A stretch of 64,000 nt of DNA from Hygrophila difformis (lineage: Eukaryota > Streptophyta > Magnoliopsida > Lamiales > Acanthaceae), in assembly GCA_030278955.1 (NCBI GenBank), contig JAOANR010000006.1, positions 56,014,915-56,078,914 on the forward strand, in the 5' to 3' direction. Below the pieces are notes generated by a model. It saw only the letters and a list, made by a program, of their open reading frames with translations, was not told the origin of the DNA and made no database searches. How positions within the stretch are numbered: position 1 is the first letter of the stretch; the number at the start of each line of letters is the position of its first letter. Position numbers and translations under genes: made by a program. Below, piece by piece: positions 55,977 through 64,000 of the stretch.

Positions 55977-57589
55977 GCCCCTTGGGAGCCCCGAACAAGT
56001 TTACGAAACCCTAAAGCATTCTATACGCTCGAAACCCTAAATCCGGAGTCGTCGGAGGCACGAAACCAAGACGAACACTGTTGGACGAGTTTCTCAACAG
56101 ATCTCCATAGTCGTGGTAAGTCTCGGTCCAATCTCTATTCAATAAACGATTCGAAAACGAATCCTAATCATCTCCTTTTTCTTTCTACACCCCCGTATCG
56201 AACCTAGATCGTAGAACCCGACGAACGGAGAGGAGAAACGGTGATCTGGAAGCCACGCCTCCGAATTGGACATTCCCGACGTTCATAGATACTGTAAGTT
56301 AACCTTACATGGTTTTGGGAGATTTTAAAACATTCGAAACCTAAAAGATTTGACACGAATCATAAATCTGTCCTCTTTCGTTTTCTACCGGCGCAACAGG
56401 ATTGTTGAATTTTTCCGACCTTTAAAACGAACTCAAACGGAAAAACTTAAAACACGAAAAACGTTCCTAAGACTTAGACCTAGTTACTGTAAAAATTTGA
56501 GAATTTTTGGAGTTGATTTGATATGTGAAAACCTGTCGAAACCGAACTGTTTGATTTTAGATCTTGAAATCTTGGACAGAACTTAGGAATGATCTTGATC
56601 TCGTTTTTGACATAGGATCTAGGCTGTTTTAGATCTTTGGCCGAACATGAAAGTTGTAGATAAATGTCTTAAGATGATCCCTGTCAAATTTCATTAAATT
56701 TGGAGTTGAATTGATATGTTAGAACTTGAAATCTTTAAACTGTGACCTGTAAACTCGGACAGATTTCTTGTTATGCAAAAATTAGCGTTTTTGACCTACT
56801 TAGGTATCTCGGATTGAAAAAGTTAAAACACGAAAGTTGTAGATCTTGGTGTTTCCGAGTCATATATGAAATTTCGGAATTTTTGGAATTAAATCTGATT
56901 TTAGACGAATTTTGGAGTAAACTGTGATTTACCGAAACGAAATTTTGAAATCTTGTTGAAACATGGAATTAACCTTTAGGGTTGAAACGAATCGAGATAT
57001 TGTTTCTAAATTAATACATTGGAAGGCAGATTTTAAAAACTAAATCCCCTTACAAACTTGATAAATTAAAATTAGGGGTGAGTGCTCTGCAGGGTGCCCC
57101 CTAACGATTCACTTCGTGCCGTAATGGACGATGGTGACCCCGCGCGCTATACTTGAAATGTGATATTGCCAAAACGGCGAAACTTAGAGCCTACACTCTC
57201 GTGAATATCCGTATGGGTTTCCCGAGGCTCCGGAGTGGTACTGGGTATGGCTGATACGGCTGCGGCCGCCGGGCTACCGGCTAAACTTGTTGACATCGCG
57301 ATCTTTATCGTGAAACTTTGAAATACCAAATCGGGAATGTAATGGGGATTCTAAATTAAATTAAACTAGATTAAATTATATTGTTGTCCAATTAAATTAT
57401 TTAAATGCTTTATTTAAAATTATGGCTTTTATGATTAAACCATGTGATATGTATTATTAAATGGAGCCTGAGATAGATTGTGCTATATGATATGGATTAT
57501 ATGAAATCAAATATTATGTTATTATCATGCTTTTGTTAAATTATTAAAGTTATGGCTTTTAAACCCTACGATCATGCATGTGTTAACTT

Positions 57590-57771
57590 TTTTTTTTGAG
57601 GAAAGAAACATTTTATTCCATTGAAAGCCAAAGAGTTGTAATACATCATCAGAGATAAGGAATGCCAAATTCCATCGAAGCAGGAGAGGCAAGTTTCCAG
57701 TAACCACAGCAAAACCAAAACCCTAAACCCTAAACCAAAACTAAAACCCTAAACCTAGATATCAGTTTTTG
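57590..57771 (-). mobile_element. Short retro-insertion in the Gypsy LTR with 16-bp duplication
   Basis: Perfect duplication ATGCATGTGTTAACTT (57574-57589 and 57772-57787). The left T tract is a reversed poly(A), and AATAAAATG on the minus strand is a poly(A) signal. The opposite end carries telomere-like AACCCTAAACCC words (57715-57757). It is either a LINE 3' end or a truncated processed transcript. Source not identified. Confidence 0.85.
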
Positions 57772-58199
57772 ATGCATGTGTTAACTTACTCAGCAATTTT
57801 GCTGATCAAAACCGTTTTTATTCCTTTCTTTACAGAATATGTGGAATGAGCATGTGTGAGCACGAATCATGCATGGGATTTTGGGAACTTTTATTTTGCT
57901 TTTAAATTTCGTACTTAGACTATATTATGAACGGGCCTGTTTAACCCGTGTTTTGGCCATGTCGGCCCTATTTTACATTTTCCGCTGCGATACTGTACTA
58001 AACTAAATATTTCCGCTGCGCTATGCTATTATTATTTTCGATTTATATTGTATGGGCTATTTTGAATGCTTTAAATATTTTAAACACTGCAATACCTAGC
58101 CTTGCATCTCTTTAGTAAGCTCGGAGAAACCGTGTCTTACTAGGGAGATGTGGCGGTGACATCCCGACCTGGGTTACCAAAAACCGGGGTGTTACAAGT

Positions 58200-58212
58200 T
58201 GGTATCAGAGCC
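58200..58212 (+). promoter_or_regulatory. Primer-binding site of the Gypsy element
   Basis: TGGTATCAGAGCC, a perfect initiator tRNA-Met complement, 3 bp after the LTR. Confidence 0.95.
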
Positions 58213-58217
58213 CGGCT

Positions 58218-58335
58218 ATTTTTAAACTATTATTTTTAAACCATTATTTTTAAACTATTATTTAAACCACTATTATTTTTAAACTATTATTTTTAAACCA
58301 TTATTATTTTTAAGCTATTATTAATATTTTGATAT
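58218..58335 (+). repeat. AT-rich minisatellite in the Gypsy leader
   Basis: About eight imperfect copies of TTTTTAAACTATTA / TTTTTAAACCATTA. Confidence 0.85.
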
Positions 58336-58467
58336 ATTTTAAATTTTAAATTTTTATTTCCATGGAGAAATTTTATTTTAAAACCCATGGGAAAAATATA
58401 AATATGAGATGCATTAAATTATTATTGGGGGGAAATCATCATTTGCATTTGCATGTTGCATCTCTGC

Positions 58468-58672
58468 TATGAACTTAGAATCTTGGAAACTTGAACATAG
58501 AATCTTTGCGAAAACTTGAACTTAGGATCTTTGCGAAACTTGAACTTAGCATCTTGGCGAAACTTGAACTTAGAATCTTGGAAACTCGAACCTAGAATCT
58601 TGGCGAATTGAACTTAGAATCTTGGCGAAACTTGAACTTAGAATCTTGGCGCATATTAACTTAGATCTCTTG
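58468..58672 (+). repeat. About 24-bp tandem repeat in the Gypsy leader
   Basis: Eight to nine copies of GAACTTAGAATCTTGGCGAAACTT, with variants (GAACATAG, TTTGCGAAAACTT, GAAACTCGAACC), ending directly before the ATG of the small ORF. Confidence 0.92.
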
Positions 58673-58682
58673 CTTGCGCTAG

Positions 58683-59018
58683 ATGGCTAGTCAAGACATG
58701 ATGCAGTTGATGGTCAGGATGATGAGTGTTCATCTCGATTCCCACCAGACCCTAGAGCAGATGAAGTACCGTATGGCTCAATTGGAGGCCAATTTACATC
58801 ACATGGGCAACTTGAGAGAGGCGGATCATCACCGCATAAACCAACTCGAGCGCCAAGTCCAAACCCTCACTACACAAAACTTAATACTAAAGGAATACAT
58901 CGATGCCCACGGGCAAGATTTAAACACCATCTTTGACGATCTACTACCGCCGAGTTCGGAGGAGGAAGATCCGGAGGAAGATCCTGCTACCCCGCCGAGA
59001 GACGTCATGAGGCACTAG
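58683..59018 (+). CDS. Extra small ORF upstream of gag (coiled-coil protein, 111 aa)
   Basis: ATG 58683 to TAG 59018. The N-terminus is MASQDMMQLMVRMMSVHLDS. The middle (about aa 20-75) is a clear heptad-type helix (MKYRMAQLEANLHHM, HHRINQLERQVQTLTTQN). The tail is acidic (PSSEEEDPEEDPATPP). It lies between the primer site and gag, 262 bp before the gag ATG, in a different frame (+3 against +1). It has no stop or frameshift, suggesting it has been kept. I do not recognise a family. A role in gag assembly or RNA binding would be inference only. Confidence 0.7.
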   Translation: MASQDMMQLMVRMMSVHLDSHQTLEQMKYRMAQLEANLHHMGNLREADHHRINQLERQVQTLTTQNLILKEYIDAHGQDLNTIFDDLLPPSSEEEDPEEDPATPPRDVMRH

Positions 59019-59280
59019 AGATTCTACTGTTAGACATTGTTTTGCTAGGAAAATATTTCTACTTTTGTACTAAAATTTCTTTTGAGGAAATAAAATGCCC
59101 GATTTATTTTGTTTAAATCAAAACAAACAAAACAAAATAAAATAAAACCTCGAAGCATACGATGCTCCTTAGTTCGAACAAAGCACCACGTGCTAAATTA
59201 CTACACACATATACATTCATACAAATTGCTTAGACTATATGCTAAATTCATCAGTCCTAAACTATCCTATTTGTACCAGA

Positions 59281-62200
59281 ATGGCACCCAGAGGAAGAGG
59301 AAAAGGCAGAACTCAAACCACTCCCCAAACCACTACTGAAACACCTACTGAAACACCACCAAACGTCACCGAACCAAACCAACCTGATGGGGAACAGCCC
59401 CAAGGTGCGCAGGACGCCCCCGCACCGAACAATGTGGGCGATCGTCTTAGGACGATAGAGGAGGTGTTGATTGCGCTCGGAAATGCGCAAGTCAACCAGG
59501 GTCAAGCTGCGGCGGTACCTCCGCCCCAAGCTCGCCCTAACTACCTGGCGATGGTGAATCCCTACCAGCCGCCCCACTATGCTGGTGAGGAGGATCCAGC
59601 TAAACTGGAGGAATGGATCCGGACTTTCGACAAGCTGCTGGGAGCGGTCAAATGTCCGGAAGGAGAAAGGGTACATGTCGCTTCATACTACTTGGGAGGC
59701 GAAGCTGATGACTGGTGGCAAGCAACGCAAGCCAAACTAACTGAAGATGACGAGCCTTACTCATGGATGGAGATGATGGAACTACTCAGGGATCGATTCT
59801 ATCCCTTGAGTACCAAAGCTGCCATGTACGAGGAATTCCTGTCACTGAAGCAAGGAAGCCAAACGGTGCAAGAATACTACACCCGCTTTAAGGAGCTGGT
59901 GAGGTTCGCACCAAGGCTAGTGCCTACTGATGCGGAAAAGGCACAGAAGTTCGAGATGGGACTGAACCTGTCTGTGCGCGAAGTGATCGCGGGAGTACAC
60001 TACCCCGACTTGCAAGCCGTGTACGATCGCGCTGTAGCGGTAGCACGCGTGCAGCAGCTGAAAAGAAGGGTGAGTGGGGAGTCCAGCAGGGGTCCTCAAG
60101 ACAAGAGAAGCCGAGACTCGAGAAACGATAACAACACTGGAAGGAACGAGCAGCGCAGAGGGTCGAATAGGCCCCAACAAACCAACACGGGAAGGAGGTT
60201 CAATCAAGAAGATCCGGTACCGCCTTGCCCGCGATGTGGACGACCACATCTGGCAAGGGGATGCCCGCAACAAGGCGCTTGTTACCGATGCGGTCGAATG
60301 GGTCACGTTCGACGGGAATGTCGAACTAGGCTTGAGAACATAACGAAGAGGGACGATTTGGTCGCAGGGCAAGAACAGCCTCAAAACCAAAACGGGCGAA
60401 ATGGCAATAACCAAGGGTACAGACCCCCTCAAAATAGGCCGCAAAACCAGAACCAGAACCAACGACCTCCGCCCCCACAGAATCAAAACCAGCAACAAAA
60501 TCAGCAGCCGAATGCGAATCAGCAGGGCAATCAGGGACGCCCTATGGGGAGGCTGAACGTGGTGAACCAAGCGGACGTGCCTGCGCAAGGAGAAGTGATG
60601 GCAGGTACATTTCACGTTTTGAATACACCCCTTAGAATTTTATTTGATTCCGGAGCTAGTTGCTCAATTATTGCATCAAGGATAGTGCCTGAGTTAGATC
60701 TACCTAAGTGCGAGAGAATTAGCTTAGGAATTCAATTGCCTTCTGGAGAAGTAGTGTCTTGCTCTAAACGATATAACGGAATTCCTATAGTGATAAAGAA
60801 CGTAGAATTCTTCGCGAACTTGGTAGAATTTAACTTAAGAGACTTTGACATCATACTGGGGATGGATTGGCTATCCCAGTATAAAGCGGTGATCGAATGC
60901 CAAAAGCAAAAGATCACCTTGTCAAAAAGTAGGGGAAAGAGAGTTATCTTTTACTCTCAGCCCCCTAAGAAAAGTAACAAAATCGTTAGTGTACTTAAAC
61001 TAAGTAACTTGATGCGTAAGGGGTATGAACTATATGCGTGCTATGTGCACAACCTTGAGGCGGAAGAGAACAAGGTTGATAGCATACCAGTGGTAAGAGA
61101 ATACCTGGACGTATTCCCTGAAGACGTTCCGGGCATGCCACCTGAGAGAGATCTTGAATTTACGATAGATCTCATTCCGGGGACAGAGCCTGTCTCGAAA
61201 GCTCCGTACCGGATGGCACCACTGGAAATGAAGGAGTTAAAGGAACAACTCGAGGAGCTATTGGGAAAAGGTTACATAAGACCGAGTACGTCCCCTTGGG
61301 GAGCACCGGTTTTGTTTGTCAAGAAGAAAGACGGAGGACTACGTCTTTGCATAGATTACCGAGGACTAAACCAAGTGACCATTAAGAATAAATACCCCCT
61401 ACCGAGAATAGAGGATCTATTTGATCAACTGAAGGGAGCTTCAGTATTCTCAAAGATCGATTTGCGATCTGGGTATCATCAATTGAGGATTGCCGAGAAG
61501 GACATTCCAAAGACGGCGTTTCGAACACGATATGGCCATTACGAGTTCACAGTGTTATCCTTCGGGCTAACAAATGCTCCGGCCATGTTCATGAATCTCA
61601 TGAACAACGTGTTCCGAGAATTGTTAGATCAGTGCGTCGTAGTGTTCATCGACGACATCCTGATCTACTCGAAGAGCGAGGAGGAGCATGCGAAGCACTT
61701 ACATCAAGTGTTGGAGATCCTGCGAAGAAATCAGCTATACGGCAAGCTATCGAAATGTGACTTCTGGCTGAAAGAAGTGGCATTTCTCGGACACATAGTA
61801 TCCGCTGATGGAGTATCAGTGGATCCGGCAAAAGTTTCTGCCGTAACTGAATGGGCAACTCCGAAGAGTCCAACGGAAATAAGGAGTTTCCTTGGATTAG
61901 CCGGATATTATAGACGATTCGTGAAGGACTTTTCAAGGATTGCACGTCCTTTGACCCAGCTACTTAAGAAAGGAGCAAAATATGAGTGGACCGAAGCTTG
62001 TGAGATTGCGTTTCAAGAGCTGAAGAAACGACTCACAACCACACCCGTATTAACACTACCATCAGAGAATGGTGACTTCGAAGTATATAGCGATGCTTCG
62101 AAGGAAGGTTTAGGTTGTGTTTTGATGCAAGACTCGAGAGTCGTAGCCTATGCATCACGCCAACTAAAACCTCACGAGGAAAATTATCCGACACATGACC

Positions 62201-64000
62201 TGGAGTTGGCAGCGGTCGTTTTCGCTCTAAAGATATGGAGACATTACCTTTATGGGCGGAAGTGTCGAATGTTCACCGACCACAAGAGCTTGAAATATAT
62301 ATTCACTCAGAAGGAGTTGAATTTGAGACAGCGAAGGTGGTTGGAGCTCATTAAAGACTACGATTTAGAGATAGCATACCACGAGGGGAAGGCGAATGTG
62401 GTAGCCGATGCCCTAAGTCGGAAAACCCAACACGTGACAAACTCGTTGGTAATTCCGCCGGCATTGTACATGGATTTGGCAAGATTGGAGTTAGAACTTG
62501 TGCATCCTGGCACAGTGAGAGAAACGGTCAATGCCATGGTCGTGGAAACTCCAATATCGGACGAGATTCGACTCGCTCAACCGGGCGATCCGAAACTCGA
62601 GAAGATAAAAGAGTATATTGCTGAAGGAAAGGCAATAGGATTTGCTGTCCACGAGGATGGAAGCATCCGTTTCAAAGGGAGATGGTGTGTGCCTGTTAAA
62701 TGTGCCGAGTTGAAGCAAAGGTTGATGGAGGAAGGGCACAACACGCCATATTCCGTACATCCCGGAGGTGACAAACTATACAAAGATCTGAAGAAGATCT
62801 ATTGGTGGCCGGGAATGAAGAAGGAAGTGGCAAATTTCGTGGCGAGATGTCTCACCTGCCAAAAGGTTAAGGCAGTGCGACATAAACCCTTAGGATTGAT
62901 GCAACCACTAGAGATTCCAAGTTGGAAGTGGGATAGCATCTCAATGGACTTTGTCTCGGGATTACCCCGATCACCTAAAGGCATGAACAAGATTTGGGTG
63001 ATTGTGGATAGGCTAACGAAGACAGCCATATTTATCCCAATGAAAGACACGTGGACTATGGACCAATTGGCCCGAGCCTACATTGATAACGTGGTACGAC
63101 GACATGGAGTACCACACGATATCATTTCCGATAGAGACAGTAGATTTGTCTCTCATTTCTGGACGGAGTTACAAAAAGCTCTCGGTACTCAAATCAAGAT
63201 GAGCACCGCATTCCACCCGATGACGGATGGACAAACCGAGAGAACAATCCAAACACTAGAAGACATGCTGAGAGCATGCGTGTTGGAATTCAAAGGAAAC
63301 TGGGAATCTCATTTACCCTTGATTGAGTTTTCCTATAATAATAGTTACCATGCTAGTATCGGCATGGCACCTTTCGAGGCATTGTATGGACGAAAGTGCC
63401 GAAGCCCTTTGAGCTGGGAAGAAAACGATAAGTCCGTGGTAGTGGGACCACAACTTATCGAAGACATGGCTCAACAAATCAAAGTGATCCAAGGGAAGAT
63501 GAAAGCCGCTCAAGACTGTCAAAAGAGTTATGCCGACGTGAGACGACGAGACCTAGAATTTCAAGTGGGAGATAGGGTCATGCTAAAGATATCACCCATG
63601 AAGGGGGTGATGCGCTTTGGCAAACGAGGGAAGTTAAGTCCGCGATACATAGGACCTTACGAAATTCTAGAACGAGTCGGAACTCTAGCCTACCGATTGG
63701 CTTTACCGCCACACTTGGATAGAGTTCATAATGTCTTCCATGTCTCACAACTAAAGAAGTATGTGCCGGACCCGACACATGTACTTCAACCGGAGATAAT
63801 TGAGCTCGATGAAGATTTGACTTACGAAGAGGTCCCAGTGCGTATTCTCGATACTAAGGAACGAGTAACGAGGAACAAAACCATCAAGATGATCAAGGTT
63901 CTTTGGTCAAACCACGAAAGTGAGACGGCAACTTGGGAAGTAGAATCCGATATGAGGGAACGATACCCGACATTGTTCCAAACCGATACCGACATAGTTA
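59281..64000 (+). CDS. Gypsy gag-pol polyprotein with chromodomain, open to window edge
   Basis: ATG 59281 ([10 protein letters not shown]); 1573 codons read without a stop to 64000, so it is partial at the 3' end. Gag spans about aa 100-265 ([37 protein letters not shown]). Two knuckles follow, [13 protein letters not shown] (aa 316) and [14 protein letters not shown] (aa 332), then a Q/N-rich linker. Protease is [11 protein letters not shown] (aa 457), RT has [14 protein letters not shown] and [10 protein letters not shown] (aa 790), and RNase H has [11 protein letters not shown] and [10 protein letters not shown]. Integrase has an HHCC zinc domain (CLTCQK, about aa 1197), [16 protein letters not shown] and [13 protein letters not shown]. 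The C-terminal chromodomain is [14 protein letters not shown]...[14 protein letters not shown]. All visible catalytic residues are present, so the element may be functional. Confidence 0.95.
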   Translation, partial: MAPRGRGKGRTQTTPQTTTETPTETPPNVTEPNQPDGEQPQGAQDAPAPNNVGDRLRTIEEVLIALGNAQVNQGQAAAVPPPQARPNYLAMVNPYQPPHYAGEEDPAKLEEWIRTFDKLLGAVKCPEGERVHVASYYLGGEADDWWQATQAKLTEDDEPYSWMEMMELLRDRFYPLSTKAAMYEEFLSLKQGSQTVQEYYTRFKELVRFAPRLVPTDAEKAQKFEMGLNLSVREVIAGVHYPDLQAVYDRAVAVARVQQLKRRVSGESSRGPQDKRSRDSRNDNNTGRNEQRRGSNRPQQTNTGRRFNQEDPVPPCPRCGRPHLARGCPQQGACYRCGRMGHVRRECRTRLENITKRDDLVAGQEQPQNQNGRNGNNQGYRPPQNRPQNQNQNQRPPPPQNQNQQQNQQPNANQQGNQGRPMGRLNVVNQADVPAQGEVMAGTFHVLNTPLRILFDSGASCSIIASRIVPELDLPKCERISLGIQLPSGEVVSCSKRYNGIPIVIKNVEFFANLVEFNLRDFDIILGMDWLSQYKAVIECQKQKITLSKSRGKRVIFYSQPPKKSNKIVSVLKLSNLMRKGYELYACYVHNLEAEENKVDSIPVVREYLDVFPEDVPGMPPERDLEFTIDLIPGTEPVSKAPYRMAPLEMKELKEQLEELLGKGYIRPSTSPWGAPVLFVKKKDGGLRLCIDYRGLNQVTIKNKYPLPRIEDLFDQLKGASVFSKIDLRSGYHQLRIAEKDIPKTAFRTRYGHYEFTVLSFGLTNAPAMFMNLMNNVFRELLDQCVVVFIDDILIYSKSEEEHAKHLHQVLEILRRNQLYGKLSKCDFWLKEVAFLGHIVSADGVSVDPAKVSAVTEWATPKSPTEIRSFLGLAGYYRRFVKDFSRIARPLTQLLKKGAKYEWTEACEIAFQELKKRLTTTPVLTLPSENGDFEVYSDASKEGLGCVLMQDSRVVAYASRQLKPHEENYPTHDLELAAVVFALKIWRHYLYGRKCRMFTDHKSLKYIFTQKELNLRQRRWLELIKDYDLEIAYHEGKANVVADALSRKTQHVTNSLVIPPALYMDLARLELELVHPGTVRETVNAMVVETPISDEIRLAQPGDPKLEKIKEYIAEGKAIGFAVHEDGSIRFKGRWCVPVKCAELKQRLMEEGHNTPYSVHPGGDKLYKDLKKIYWWPGMKKEVANFVARCLTCQKVKAVRHKPLGLMQPLEIPSWKWDSISMDFVSGLPRSPKGMNKIWVIVDRLTKTAIFIPMKDTWTMDQLARAYIDNVVRRHGVPHDIISDRDSRFVSHFWTELQKALGTQIKMSTAFHPMTDGQTERTIQTLEDMLRACVLEFKGNWESHLPLIEFSYNNSYHASIGMAPFEALYGRKCRSPLSWEENDKSVVVGPQLIEDMAQQIKVIQGKMKAAQDCQKSYADVRRRDLEFQVGDRVMLKISPMKGVMRFGKRGKLSPRYIGPYEILERVGTLAYRLALPPHLDRVHNVFHVSQLKKYVPDPTHVLQPEIIELDEDLTYEEVPVRILDTKERVTRNKTIKMIKVLWSNHESETATWEVESDMRERYPTLFQTDTDIV

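Larger units (their letters stand above)
55397..58196 (+). repeat. 5' LTR of the Gypsy element
   Basis: Begins TGTAATACCCGAG and ends GGGGTGTTACA, followed after two bases by the primer site. It contains a TATA box at 55968 and a 182-bp retro-insertion at 57590-57771. Confidence 0.92.
55397..64000 (+). mobile_element. Gypsy chromovirus (Tekay-like) retrotransposon, continues past window
   Basis: A 2.8-kb 5' LTR (55397-58196, TGTAA...TTACA), primer site, extra ORF, gag-pol and C-terminal chromodomain. The polyprotein frame has no stop to the window edge. Long LTRs, a single gag-pol frame and the chromodomain point to the Tekay clade. The 3' LTR is outside, so age cannot be estimated here. Confidence 0.93.

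Noticed and set aside
57712..57757. Interstitial telomere tract
   Set aside because: Only a few imperfect CCCTAAA words inside a 182-bp retro-insertion.

Overview
The window is nuclear DNA of a flowering plant, probably a eudicot. The evidence is spliced GT-AG genes with plant-type products (an NDR1/HIN1-like LEA2 protein and an ELMO-domain protein), AT-rich intergenic DNA, and a dense load of plant transposons. The exact species cannot be told from the sequence. No rRNA or genuine tRNA gene, CRISPR array or bacterial feature was seen. I recognise only two ordinary host genes in 64 kb.

Layout. About 0.6-8.4 kb: a near-unit-length endogenous pararetrovirus (Caulimoviridae) with the order VAP-like ORF, coat protein, movement protein, protease/RT/RNase H, TAV-like ORF(s), then a promoter with an as-1-like element and TATA box. 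Frameshifts break it. Inverted repeats flank it that would form a giant leader hairpin if the ends were joined as in the circular genome. 8.75-9.07 kb: a foldback MITE with a 9-bp duplication. 9.69-17.6 kb: a full-length CACTA (En/Spm) transposon with TNP2 and TNP1 genes, both broken; a non-autonomous hAT element sits in TNP1 exon 1. 17.6-21 kb: foldback and Stowaway-like MITEs, SINEs and a LINE RNase H fragment. 21.4-22.4 kb: the NHL/LEA2 gene (2 exons). 23.8-25 kb: SINEs and a MITE. 25.95-29.54 kb: the ELMO gene (10 coding exons, 280 aa).

30.7-40 kb: a second hAT-type element, a 5'-truncated LINE with a 25-bp duplication, a cluster of Stowaway-like MITEs, and a 3.4-kb Mutator-like element with about 1-kb terminal inverted repeats carrying pieces of a GRF-zinc-finger gene. 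40.67-46.44 kb: a complete but dead Copia element on the minus strand, with near-identical LTRs, one of which holds a SINE. About 46.8-50.35 kb: the 5' two thirds of a second, decayed Copia on the plus strand. 50.35-55.4 kb: an unclassified non-coding repeat region with a striking array of nested hairpins, most with the loop CGTGG. 55.4 kb to the window end: a Gypsy chromovirus (Tekay-like) with a 2.8-kb LTR, an extra small coiled-coil ORF before gag, and a gag-pol-chromodomain frame open to the edge of the window.

The history is one of layered insertion: SINE into LTR, hAT into CACTA exon, retro-insert into Gypsy LTR, MITE into MITE. Many premature stops look like C-to-T or G-to-A changes, as expected of methylated, silenced DNA. 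The most unusual signals are the CGTGG-loop hairpin family (53.08-54.82 kb), the predicted pararetroviral leader stem, the extra ORF of the Gypsy element, and the GRF-gene-carrying Mutator-like element.
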